DNA of 64,000 nucleotides from Methanolobus sp. ZRKC5 (GTDB taxonomy: Archaea; Halobacteriota; Methanosarcinia; Methanosarcinales; Methanosarcinaceae), in NCBI RefSeq assembly GCF_038446525.1, contig NZ_CP151792.1:1054001-1118000 (forward strand), given 5' to 3'. Below the pieces are notes generated by a model. The model saw nothing but the letters and a program-made list of their open reading frames with translations, was not told the DNA's origin and did not search any database. Positions 46,850 to 55,591 of the stretch are shown here, one piece after another. The stretch's first letter is position 1, and each line of letters starts with the position of its first letter. The position numbers were made by a program, and so were the translations under genes.

Positions 46850-47806
46850 ATGGATCAGAATTGCTCACCCAAAATATCAATTTGTATTCCAACATTAAAT
46901 CGTATGGATTATCTTAAAGTTGCAATTAAATCTTGCTTATCACAAACATATCACAATTTTGAAATAGTGATTTCAGATAATAACTCTGATGATAGTACAG
47001 AACAGATGGTTAGTTCGTTTTCCGACAGCCGTATTAAGTATGTAAAACATGGCCAACGTGTACCACTGGTTGCAAACTTGAATAGATGCATCGAGCAAGC
47101 ATCCGGTGATTTCCTAACTTTTTTGTGTGATGATGATTATTTAGATAAACAATATCTTGAGGAGCTATCTAACTTGTTATATCTAAATCCTACAGCTGAA
47201 TTAGCCCAATGTGGGTGCAAATATGTAGATGCTGCCGGGGTTACCAAAGAAGTATATGAAGACGTCCCTCCTCAAAGAAACAGTGTGGACCTGTTATATA
47301 ATATCGTAGAAATGCACAATTCTGTAGGGCTTGTTAGAAATTTATGCCGTAGAGAGATATTTGTAAAAGTGGGTGGGTTTGTTGATCTTGGAATACCAAC
47401 TGGTTTTTATTCCGATACTGTTTCTTTTACAAAAGTAGCACTTGAAGGAAAAATTGTAGTTGGCACTAAACTGCCTCTATATAACTTTCGATGGCATGAT
47501 AAAAATGCTTCTGAAGCAATCGTAGGAGAATTGGAGGATTATCTATCACCTGTACCACAATTCAGATCTTTGTTAACTGATTTATTATTAAAACACCAAT
47601 GTCAAATTGAAAAGTCAAAATTAGATGAATGGGAAATGAATTTGTATGCAGCTTGGGTACTACTCGACATAAAACCTCGCAGATCGAACATTTCCATGTG
47701 GAAACGTACCAAAAAACTACCAGCCTATTTTTACCTTATTAATAAATATATGGTACGCTCAAAGTATAGTCAGTTCTTGAAGTATACCATAAGCAAATTG
47801 ATGTAA
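46850..47806 (+). CDS. family 2 glycosyltransferase
   Basis: This 318-residue GT-A enzyme begins KISICIPTLNRMDYLKVAIKSCLSQTYHNFEIVISDNNSDDSTEQM. The metal-binding DDD is in FLTFLCDDDYLD near residue 95. It has no membrane span and probably adds one sugar to a lipid-linked glycan. AGGAG precedes the ATG. The C-terminal 60 residues are basic. Confidence 0.9.
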   Translation: MDQNCSPKISICIPTLNRMDYLKVAIKSCLSQTYHNFEIVISDNNSDDSTEQMVSSFSDSRIKYVKHGQRVPLVANLNRCIEQASGDFLTFLCDDDYLDKQYLEELSNLLYLNPTAELAQCGCKYVDAAGVTKEVYEDVPPQRNSVDLLYNIVEMHNSVGLVRNLCRREIFVKVGGFVDLGIPTGFYSDTVSFTKVALEGKIVVGTKLPLYNFRWHDKNASEAIVGELEDYLSPVPQFRSLLTDLLLKHQCQIEKSKLDEWEMNLYAAWVLLDIKPRRSNISMWKRTKKLPAYFYLINKYMVRSKYSQFLKYTISKLM

Positions 47807-47885
47807 TATTTTTTGAAAATTGGAGAGACAAACTAGAAAACAATAGCATTAGATGAGAATAGCTACAGTTCATTAAATATCAACA

Positions 47886-48841
47886 TTACTTCAAATAATC
47901 TTCTGGTGTCTTTAATGCAAACGCAGGCACCTCAACATCTATTCTCCTCCCTTTTTTGGTATTTTCTCTAAACTGTTTATGATAACCTTCATTTAAAAAA
48001 CGAGTATCATGCTCAATTTCTTTATCTGAGCGGAGGAATTTTGTATGGAAGTATATTGGTTCAACATAAGAATATCCCTACCAAGAATCAAATTTTTCAT
48101 GCACTGCATCTGCTGGATAGGAAATAGAAAATAATTTTCCAGCATTTTCAACTGGACTATAGAAGACCGATATGAAACAATATCCAGAAGATACTTATTT
48201 CCAGCAAAATACAGATGTTTGTCAGCTTTATAAAAACGGGGATGACTACTGTGTATAGGAGACTTTTCTGATAAATACATGTAGTCTTCTGTCACTACAT
48301 TGTATCCTGAAACCCGAATATGATCTTTAGAAAGAATAAACTCTTTGAATTCTTCTGTTGCAAATTCCGGCCTCAATATATGGTCAGCATCCCATTGAGG
48401 AGTAACATGAGATAATGTTGTCTTCGACATTCCAAAATTAGTTAAGTAGCTTATCGTATGAACAGATCCTCTTTTAAACTCAGGTGATACAAAAAGCTCA
48501 GACAGAGAATCTAGCTTTTGATGCATTTTATTTTTATAAATTGGTGCTTCTACCTGATCTAAGCTAAAAGGATAGTTGTAAATCTTTATTTTTGGAGATT
48601 TGAAGCTTCTTACAATTTCCTCAGTCCTGTCTCCTTCTATTTTTACAATAACTACGACTATTTCGTCAAACAGAGGAAGGCAACTTTCTATGCATGGACC
48701 AATCCATCTTTCATCGCCGAAACATCTTATTACAGCAGACAGACCTTTTTTTCGGTTTTTATACCAGTTACGATCTATGTTAAACTCTTTGTATCCTTCT
48801 ATGTTTTCTGTAATCATTCGATAATTCTCAAAAGCCATCAT
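47886..48841 (-). pseudogene. glycosyltransferase-like gene with a frameshift near its 3' end
   Basis: The frame from ATG 48841 encodes a GT2-like protein (LSAVIRCFGDERWIGPCIESCLPLFDEIVVVIVK, with HVTPQWDADHILRPEF as the acidic metal site). It continues to about 48080 and then runs into unrelated residues and a stop at 47993. The normal C-terminus lies in another frame: SYVEPIYFHTKFLRSDKEIEHDTRFLNEGYHKQFRENTKKGRRIDVEVPAFALKTPEDYLK, ending TAA at 47886-47888. The offset corresponds to loss of one base (or gain of two) near 48070-48085. Either the gene is newly broken or the sequence has an error there. Confidence 0.78.
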
Positions 48842-48917
48842 TTAAAACTCACACCCTGTCATATCGCATGTAGACAAATATACCAATTACAACTAATAGA
48901 ATACAATATATTATCAA

Positions 48918-49610
48918 TTATTGTTTCCTTTCATTTGTGAGAAAATTGTATACAGCCTCGGCAATAACAAAATCTTCAGGCTCATCGATGTCTATACTTT
49001 CAATTTTCGGAATATCTACAAAAAGAGGGTTTTTCCCAACACGTTTTTTATCATTCATAAAATTCTCAATTGAAATTATATAAAAATTAGAATTATCCTC
49101 GTATAAAGGAATCATATCCTGTGAAGGAAGCATAATATTGGGATCATGATTAACAGGATTTTTATTGTGGTCGTAGAACCGTGTTTGATATTTTGTCACA
49201 CCCATAACTGAATCAAAACCATTTTTCAATCCTTCAAAATAGGACTTTATTGCATTATCTATGGTACCTGACTTAAGAAGTGGATTAGTCGCATGTGTTT
49301 GCAAAAAATGGCTGGTTTTGACATGTTTAAGGTCATGATCAATTATAGAAGTCATTGGTACTTTGTCACCCAATAAATAATCAGGACGTTCAAGTATAAG
49401 TACATCAGGAAAGTTTTCTTCTATTAAAGACATAATTTTATGGCTGTCAGTGTCCACAAGAATCTGACTTACCTGATCCGCAGACTCCAGGCTTCTCAGT
49501 ATGTGGAAAAATAGAGGGTCTTTCCCAAAAGTCCTTGTATTCTTAGATGGCACACGTTCACTATGCCCTTTCATCGGCAGCAGTGCAGTTATAGAGTAAT
49601 CATTACGCAT
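48918..49610 (-). CDS. CMP-sugar synthetase (NeuA/PseF/KdsB-like cytidylyltransferase)
   Basis: This 230-residue enzyme activates an acidic nonulosonic-type sugar with CTP. It opens ITALLPMKGHSERVPSKNTRTFGKDPLFFHILRSL, the P-loop-like signature, and contains QILVDTDS, FLQTHATNPLLKSGTIDNAI and a late IESIDIDEPEDFVIAEAVY, whose Asp residues bind metal. It could serve the PseI-type product made at 60.6 kb, or a product of the adjacent HpcH-type aldolase block. It is transcribed alone on the minus strand. Confidence 0.87.
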   Translation of the reverse strand: MRNDYSITALLPMKGHSERVPSKNTRTFGKDPLFFHILRSLESADQVSQILVDTDSHKIMSLIEENFPDVLILERPDYLLGDKVPMTSIIDHDLKHVKTSHFLQTHATNPLLKSGTIDNAIKSYFEGLKNGFDSVMGVTKYQTRFYDHNKNPVNHDPNIMLPSQDMIPLYEDNSNFYIISIENFMNDKKRVGKNPLFVDIPKIESIDIDEPEDFVIAEAVYNFLTNERKQ

Positions 49611-49872
49611 TTGTAATCACTTTTGTGAATAATTGTTTTTAAAATCCAGCATTTATAGTCTATTCATTTGTCTATATGAATCTCATTATAAAACCGCACC
49701 GATATTAGTAGCTTCACTTAAATAATATGACCTAACAAATAAATATTTATCCACGCCTGTGGTATCAACAGACTATTTAAATATACTAAAAAGAATATAC
49801 CGGTAACAATCTGAGTTAAATAGACATGCCATAATAAATAAACTGTTCTTAAAGACAAATTACGTGATTATC

Positions 49873-51363
49873 ATGACAAATTACAATAAAGATGATTTTC
49901 GGATACTTTTTGTATATCCAAATGTGATGCTGCAGAACATGATGCCAATAAATCTATCACTTCTGTCAGCCTGCCTGAAAGAAGCAGGATTTAATAATGT
50001 GAAATTATTCGATACCACTCTTTATAGGACTCAGGAAAAAAGCGGTGACGAGATAAGAGCAGAATTCTTGCAATTACGTAAATGGAATATGGATGAAGTA
50101 GGAATACAAATCAAAGAGACAGATGTTTATGATGATTTTGAAAAAGTTATCGACAGCTACAAACCCCACCTTATTGCTGTCACAATGACCGAAGTAACAT
50201 ACGAAATTGCTTTAAGACTGTTGGAAAAAATAAAAGATTTAAAGATACCAACGTTTGCTGGAGGAGCATACCCTTCCTTTTCTCCAGAAGATGTACTTGC
50301 CAATGACTGCATAGATATGGTTTGTGTAGGTGAAGGCGAAAAATCAATGGTAGAATTATGCGAGAAATTATCTCAGGGAAAAGACATCTCAGATATTCCG
50401 AATATATGGTTGAAGTCTGAAAAAGGAATAGTAAAGAACAAAATGAGAGAACTGGTAAATCTTGATGAACTACCATTCCTAGATTTTACCATATATGAAG
50501 AACAAAGATTCTACAGACCTAACCGTGGAAAACTCTTCAAAACACTCCCTATTGAGATTAGCAGAGGTTGTCCCTATAACTGCACATTTTGTTGTGCATC
50601 ATCATACAGAAAAATGTATGACAACAACTATCTAAGATTTAAGGATGTATCAATAGTATTTGATGAGCTGAAACATCAAAAAGAGAAGTATGGTCTTGAA
50701 TTTGTCTACTTTACATCTGAATCTTTTCTTTCAATGCCGGAAAAAAAACTGAGAGAGTTTATGGAAAAATACAAGGAAATAGATCTCCCATTTTTCTTCC
50801 AGACAAGGCCAGAATCGATTACTTATGATAGACTGAAAATACTGGAAGGTTTTGATTTCCGTTTAAGTATAGGAATTGAAAGTGGAAACGAAAAAATACG
50901 TCGTGAAGTACTTAACAGAAAAGTGTCAAATGAAACTATCAAAAAAGCCACAGGTATTTTGAATGACTTGGACATCAAATACGGTACAAATAACATGATT
51001 GGAATCCCCGGAGAAACAAGGGATGATATATTTGACACAATCAATCTGAACAGGGAATGTGAAGCAAAGGATTTGAATATTTTTATTTTCACCCCGTTTA
51101 GAGGAACAAAACTACACACTGTATGTGTTGAAGAAGGCTATATTCCAGCAGACCACATCACACAAGAACATTCAATGATGTCCTCTTTAAAAATGCCACA
51201 CATTAGCAGTGAAGATCTACATGGATTGTTGAGAACTTTCCCACTATATGTTAAAATGCCAAAGGATAAGTGGCCATTAATCAAAAAAGCAGAAAAGTTT
51301 GATGATGAAGGAAACCGCATATACGAAGAGTTATCAGACGTGTACAGAGAACATTATATGTAA
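49873..51363 (+). CDS. B12-binding radical SAM protein
   Basis: This protein of about 496 residues has an N-terminal cobalamin-binding fold (ILFVYPNVMLQNMMPINLSLLSACLKEAGF, then AGGAYPSFSPEDVLAND). The radical SAM domain has CPYNCTFC (Cys 233, 237, 240) for the 4Fe-4S cluster, followed by a TIM-barrel-like region (RLSIGIESGNEKIRREVLNRKV). Class B members methylate unactivated carbon or rearrange carbon skeletons. In a glycan island it may C-methylate a sugar or modify its lipid carrier, which is inference. I prefer the ATG at 49873 over a GTG three codons earlier. Confidence 0.87.
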   Translation: MTNYNKDDFRILFVYPNVMLQNMMPINLSLLSACLKEAGFNNVKLFDTTLYRTQEKSGDEIRAEFLQLRKWNMDEVGIQIKETDVYDDFEKVIDSYKPHLIAVTMTEVTYEIALRLLEKIKDLKIPTFAGGAYPSFSPEDVLANDCIDMVCVGEGEKSMVELCEKLSQGKDISDIPNIWLKSEKGIVKNKMRELVNLDELPFLDFTIYEEQRFYRPNRGKLFKTLPIEISRGCPYNCTFCCASSYRKMYDNNYLRFKDVSIVFDELKHQKEKYGLEFVYFTSESFLSMPEKKLREFMEKYKEIDLPFFFQTRPESITYDRLKILEGFDFRLSIGIESGNEKIRREVLNRKVSNETIKKATGILNDLDIKYGTNNMIGIPGETRDDIFDTINLNRECEAKDLNIFIFTPFRGTKLHTVCVEEGYIPADHITQEHSMMSSLKMPHISSEDLHGLLRTFPLYVKMPKDKWPLIKKAEKFDDEGNRIYEELSDVYREHYM

Positions 51364-51425
51364 ACATTTTAAAAAAAGTAGGAAGATCGGAAGTTCAATA
51401 CAAATTATATTTTTGAACATCCATC

Positions 51426-52208
51426 TTAATTTCTTATTTTTTCCAGGTCACTTCGACATGTTTCAGCTAGGAACAATGAATCAAGACTGTAAGCTAAAAA
51501 GCGATAACCTTCGCCAATCTTATCTTTTAGTTGACTGGGTTCTGGTGGAACCACATGAAAACCAGATATTATGTTAATTTTCTTAGCTGCTTTTTTGACA
51601 ATTTCAAGTGCTTCACAAACCTCTGGTTCGTTAAAATCTCCTGGCATTCCCAGAGATCCAGACAGATCATAGGGTCCAATGATAAAACCATCAACACCTT
51701 CTGTTAGCAGAATTTCCTCGATATTATTCACAGCATCTATGTGCTCTATCTGAACTATCACAATACTTTCTTTTTCAACCCATTCCTTATAGTTCTCAAA
51801 ATCCACTCCATATCCCTGTGCCCTTGCAAGACCAACGCCGCGTGTACCCACAGGTGGATATTTTACTGCTTTCACAGCCGCTTCAGCATCTTTCGCAGAA
51901 TTCACCATTGGTACAATAACACCATGTGAACCGGCGTCCATAACACGTTTAATGAGATTTGGATCATTACTTCCTACTCGGACAAGAGGCACACACCCAG
52001 ACAATTCAATTACCTGAATTAGTTGCTGTGCCTCAGTTAACGTGATAGCACTATGTTCCATATCAACTGTCAGCCAATCAAATCCACTTTGAGCCATAAT
52101 CTCAGCAATAGCAGGATGACCAAGTGTAATCCAGGAACCTATTGTCAAAGTATTGGTCTGTAATTTTTGCTTCAAACTCATATTACTATCTGTTTTAGTA
52201 GCCATCAT
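51426..52208 (-). CDS. HpcH/HpaI-type class II aldolase
   Basis: This aldolase of about 260 residues opens LTIGSWITLGHPAIAEIMAQSGFDWLTVDMEHSAI, with the family's DMEH catalytic segment. VRVGSNDPNLIKRVMDAGSHGVIVPMVNSAKDAEAAV and IVQIEHIDAVNNIEEIL (metal-binding Glu) follow. Members join or cleave pyruvate (or oxaloacetate) and an aldehyde, giving 2-keto-3-deoxy acids. The start is one of two adjacent ATG codons at 52206-52208 and 52203-52205. GGAG lies ten bases before, within the end of the upstream SDR gene, which it overlaps. Confidence 0.87.
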   Translation of the reverse strand: MMATKTDSNMSLKQKLQTNTLTIGSWITLGHPAIAEIMAQSGFDWLTVDMEHSAITLTEAQQLIQVIELSGCVPLVRVGSNDPNLIKRVMDAGSHGVIVPMVNSAKDAEAAVKAVKYPPVGTRGVGLARAQGYGVDFENYKEWVEKESIVIVQIEHIDAVNNIEEILLTEGVDGFIIGPYDLSGSLGMPGDFNEPEVCEALEIVKKAAKKINIISGFHVVPPEPSQLKDKIGEGYRFLAYSLDSLFLAETCRSDLEKIRN

Positions 52209-53103
52209 TATTTTCAATCTCCATCTGTACCTCTTTCAGACAATCGAGTATCCCTTCATTAATATCGATATACGTTGACAAATTAACCCTGAGAGGAATA
52301 TCTGGCTCAAAAGAATAAGGAGTTATTTTGTAATGACTGTTCTTGTCTTTGTTTTCAAATATAATTTTGATGTCACGACCAAGAATCTCCTGTATCATAT
52401 TGAAGAATTCCTTATGTGACATTCGCTGGTGACCAGTAATTAATGCTGCCTTATTCTTAAAATTATCATTTATGGCAATGTTCACTGTTTCGCGGGCTGC
52501 ATCGGCTATGTGAATATATTCACGTAAAGAATCAGGAGAACCATAATAAGTATACTCTTTGTTCAATAACAAATTTTTTAGGACACCATACAGGAAATTC
52601 CAGTTATTTGCTTCTCTTCCATACAAACTCCCATACCTGATAATACTAAAATTAAGATCAAACTCATGGGAATATGTCTTGCAAAGAGATTCACCTGTTT
52701 GTTTTGATATCCTATAGAATGATCCCCAGTTACCCCCCACATAAACAGAACTTGCAAAAATAAAACGATCTATTTTTTGCTTTCTTGCTGCTTCAAGGCA
52801 AATTGCAGTACCCATCACATTTACTTCCATTGTTTCAACAGGATGTTGTAATGCATCCTCCAGATTTGCAATGGCAGCTGTATGAAAAATAACATCACAT
52901 CCTTTCATAGCAGCTTCCAATTTTTTACTATCAAGGATATTGCCTTTAACAAATGAAATTGATTCGGTTTTGCTCATTTCATCAACCAGAGAAGATTGAT
53001 TAATATCGTAAACGATTGTTTCGATTCCCCTATTCGATAGTTCTCTGGCAATGTGATGCCCCAAAAAACCATTTCCACCCGTGACAAGTGCTTTTTTTAT
53101 CAT
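52195..53103 (-). CDS. NAD-dependent sugar epimerase/reductase (SDR)
   Basis: This 302-residue extended SDR starts ALVTGGNGFLGHHIARELSNRG, with the NAD loop GGNGFLG. VIFHTAAIANLEDALQHPVETMEVNVMGT, FIFASSVYVGG and the catalytic YRISKQTGE are standard. RYGSLYGREANNWNFL and REYIHIADAARETV place it among nucleotide-sugar epimerases. It overlaps the dehydrogenase gene before it by four bases and the aldolase after it, so the three form one coupled operon. Confidence 0.87.
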   Translation of the reverse strand: MIKKALVTGGNGFLGHHIARELSNRGIETIVYDINQSSLVDEMSKTESISFVKGNILDSKKLEAAMKGCDVIFHTAAIANLEDALQHPVETMEVNVMGTAICLEAARKQKIDRFIFASSVYVGGNWGSFYRISKQTGESLCKTYSHEFDLNFSIIRYGSLYGREANNWNFLYGVLKNLLLNKEYTYYGSPDSLREYIHIADAARETVNIAINDNFKNKAALITGHQRMSHKEFFNMIQEILGRDIKIIFENKDKNSHYKITPYSFEPDIPLRVNLSTYIDINEGILDCLKEVQMEIENNDGY

Positions 53104-54023
53104 AGTTCCCTCAATGCATTGATTAAATTATTAATTGCTTCTTTTTCCATTTCTTGCCTTGATTCTATCGTATTGGATGCAACATGCGGAGTTGAGACTA
53201 TTTGTGAATAAGCAAGTAAATTCCCAGAGTATGGTTCCACAGGAAATACATCTAACCCTGCGCCCCATACTACTCCTTCATCTATTGCCTTTGAAAGAGC
53301 TCTCTCATCTATAAGAGAACCACGTGATGTATTAATAATAATTGTGCCTTTCTTGCAATTACTAAATTCCTTGCTACCCATAAGAGGGGTTTCATCTGAA
53401 AGAGGAGGAGCGTGCAAGGTTACAATATCAACACACTGGAGGAGATTGTTTAATGAAGACATGCAAATCCACTTTGTGCTAAAATCATCTGGTAGGAAAG
53501 GATCATAATAATAAATCCTGCAACCCAACGCATCAAACATATCAGCAACTTTCCTGCCTACTCTACCAAGACCAACAATACCAACAGCACGACCAGAGAG
53601 CAACAAGCAGGATTCGATGGAAAAATCATTTTTCCTCATATTCTCATTGTAGATTGTTATTCGTTTAATAGCTGCAAAAGTTAATGCTAGAGTATGTTCT
53701 GCAACAGCCAATGATGGCGAATTTGGGGTATTTAAGATAGTAATACCATGTTCCCTAGCAGCCTCATGATCAATATTATCAACCCCAACACCTACACGGG
53801 AAATTACACGCAAATATGGCGAGGATTCAAATACACGTCTGGTAAATTTTTCAGTCCCTGCAACTACTCCATGAATTTTTGCAAGTATATTACATAATTC
53901 ATCTTCAGTGAGTCTGACCCCTGAAGTATTTATGTATGTTGTTTCCCCTATATCATTTAAAGACGAGGATAGCAATTCAGTTGAAGAAAAAGAACGAATT
54001 GTTATTGCTACTTTTGCAGTCAA
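53100..54023 (-). CDS. D-2-hydroxyacid dehydrogenase (SerA-like)
   Basis: This 307-residue NAD-dependent dehydrogenase has a split substrate-binding domain and a central NAD domain opening GRAVGIVGLGRVGRKVADMF (about 140-160). The catalytic Arg lies in INTSRGSLID, Glu in the DVFPVEP turn, and His in STPHVASNT near 280. It lacks the C-terminal ACT domain of true SerA, so it probably acts on another 2-keto acid, possibly one linked to the aldolase two genes on. Confidence 0.9.
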   Translation of the reverse strand: MTAKVAITIRSFSSTELLSSSLNDIGETTYINTSGVRLTEDELCNILAKIHGVVAGTEKFTRRVFESSPYLRVISRVGVGVDNIDHEAAREHGITILNTPNSPSLAVAEHTLALTFAAIKRITIYNENMRKNDFSIESCLLLSGRAVGIVGLGRVGRKVADMFDALGCRIYYYDPFLPDDFSTKWICMSSLNNLLQCVDIVTLHAPPLSDETPLMGSKEFSNCKKGTIIINTSRGSLIDERALSKAIDEGVVWGAGLDVFPVEPYSGNLLAYSQIVSTPHVASNTIESRQEMEKEAINNLINALREL

Positions 54024-54199
54024 TTTATATCATGCCTCAATTAGGAAAGAGATTTTATGATTTATTTAATGCTATAGATATATAAATGTACGGGATTCTA
54101 GCATATTTATTCATCGAATAATAAAAGTCAGAACCGAGCTTTATATAATAAAATGTTCATAATAAGTAAATATATCCATAATCTTGAGTTGATAGACAT

Positions 54200-55183
54200 A
54201 TGCAGAATAAAATTGATGAATCTTTATTTGATGGAAAAAATATCCTTCTCACAGGTGGAACAGGTTCTTTTGGTAAAAAATTTACCGAAATAATTCTACG
54301 TGAATTTAACCCAAATAGCTTGAGAATATATTCCAGAGGAGAATTTAATCAATATCAAATGAAACAAGAATTTAGTGATAAACGTCTCAGGTTCCTGATT
54401 GGCGACGTTCGGGACAGGGAAAGGCTATATCGTGCAATGAATGGGATAGACATCGTTGTCCATGCAGCAGCACTAAAACAAGTTCCTGCCTGCGAATACA
54501 ACCCAATAGAAGCAGTGAAGACCAATATTGACGGCTCTGTCAATGTAATTGATGCGGCCATTGATAATTCCGTTGAAAATGTAATGGCTATTAGCACAGA
54601 CAAAGCCGTTCATCCTGTGAATCTTTACGGAGCGACAAAAATGGTTGCTGAAAAAATGTTCGTTCAGGGTAACACCTATACCGGAAAAGGGAAAACAAAG
54701 TTTAGCTGTGTAAGATATGGAAATGTAATTGGTAGCCGTGGAAGCGTAATACCATTGTTCAATGAACAGAAAAAAGAAGGTGTTCTGACAATTACCGATG
54801 ACAGAATGACACGTTTCTGGCTAACTCTTGATCAGGGTGTTAATTTTGTACTAAATTCGATACAAAGAATGCGAGGGGGAGAAATTTTTATCCCAAAAAT
54901 AGCCAGTATGAAAATAACAGATCTGGCAGGTGCAATTGCTCCTGAAGCAAAAAAGAAATTCACCGGTATCAGACCAGGGGAAAAACTGCACGAAATTATG
55001 ATTACTGAGGATGAATCAAGACATGCAAAAGAGTTTGATGATTACTTTGTAATTGAACCTGAGTATCCATTCTGGAAAAAGGAAACTACTTCTTCAGGTA
55101 GGAAGCTCCCCGATAACTACAGATACTCCAGTGAGAACAATGACAAATGGCTCACAACTGATGAACTAAAGCAAATGTTATAA
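54200..55183 (+). CDS. pseB: UDP-N-acetylglucosamine 4,6-dehydratase (PseB-like)
   Basis: This 327-residue SDR is the first enzyme of pseudaminic-acid-type synthesis. It opens LFDGKNILLTGGTGSFGKKFTEIIL and contains YSRGEFNQYQMKQEF, HAAALKQVPACEYNPIEAVKTNIDGSVNVIDAAI, AISTDKAVHPVNLYGATKMVAEKMF and CVRYGNVIGSRGSVIPLF, which is the PseB/FlaA1 pattern with its altered catalytic triad. It converts UDP-GlcNAc to a 4-keto-6-deoxy sugar, inverting C5 in PseB. It starts a long plus-strand operon that runs to 62719. Confidence 0.92.
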   Translation: MQNKIDESLFDGKNILLTGGTGSFGKKFTEIILREFNPNSLRIYSRGEFNQYQMKQEFSDKRLRFLIGDVRDRERLYRAMNGIDIVVHAAALKQVPACEYNPIEAVKTNIDGSVNVIDAAIDNSVENVMAISTDKAVHPVNLYGATKMVAEKMFVQGNTYTGKGKTKFSCVRYGNVIGSRGSVIPLFNEQKKEGVLTITDDRMTRFWLTLDQGVNFVLNSIQRMRGGEIFIPKIASMKITDLAGAIAPEAKKKFTGIRPGEKLHEIMITEDESRHAKEFDDYFVIEPEYPFWKKETTSSGRKLPDNYRYSSENNDKWLTTDELKQML

Positions 55184-55258
55184 TATCTTATGTTATATGA
55201 CAAACTGCCACGGATAAAACATGAAAGGGAGGATGGATGACTCTCAGAGATTGTATCA

Positions 55259-55591
55259 ATGAACTACGAAGACGAGCCATTCAACTGCGTGCATACCTAT
55301 GTGGTATCTATCAAACCCATGAAGACCAGAGCCAATCATTATCATAAAAACAAGGAAGAATGGATAGCATTGGCTACAGGAAAGATCAAGTTGTGTTTAA
55401 AGGATGTGGATTCCGATGAATATGAAGAAATTATTTTGGATTCGGAATCAAGTAACTATGAAGTAATCTACATCCCACAATATGTGGCTCATGCGGTTAA
55501 AAACATTTCAACTTGTGAAGCAAGCATAATAGTGTTCAGTAAAAATCCCGAGGAAAAAGAGGATACAATTCCATATGAGGTTGGATTATGA
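55259..55591 (+). CDS. small cupin protein (sugar isomerase-like)
   Basis: This 110-residue protein is a single cupin: TRANHYHKNKEEWIALATGKIKLCL holds the metal-binding His-x-His and Glu, and YIPQYVAHAVKNIS the last His. Such cupins in nucleotide-sugar loci isomerise or epimerise keto sugars. It overlaps pseC by four bases (ATGA). The ATG at 55259 has a poor ribosome-binding site, whereas GGGAGG followed by ATGACTCTCAGAG at 55236 is strong but one frame off, so the N-terminus may be altered (see findings). Confidence 0.72.
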   Translation: MNYEDEPFNCVHTYVVSIKPMKTRANHYHKNKEEWIALATGKIKLCLKDVDSDEYEEIILDSESSNYEVIYIPQYVAHAVKNISTCEASIIVFSKNPEEKEDTIPYEVGL

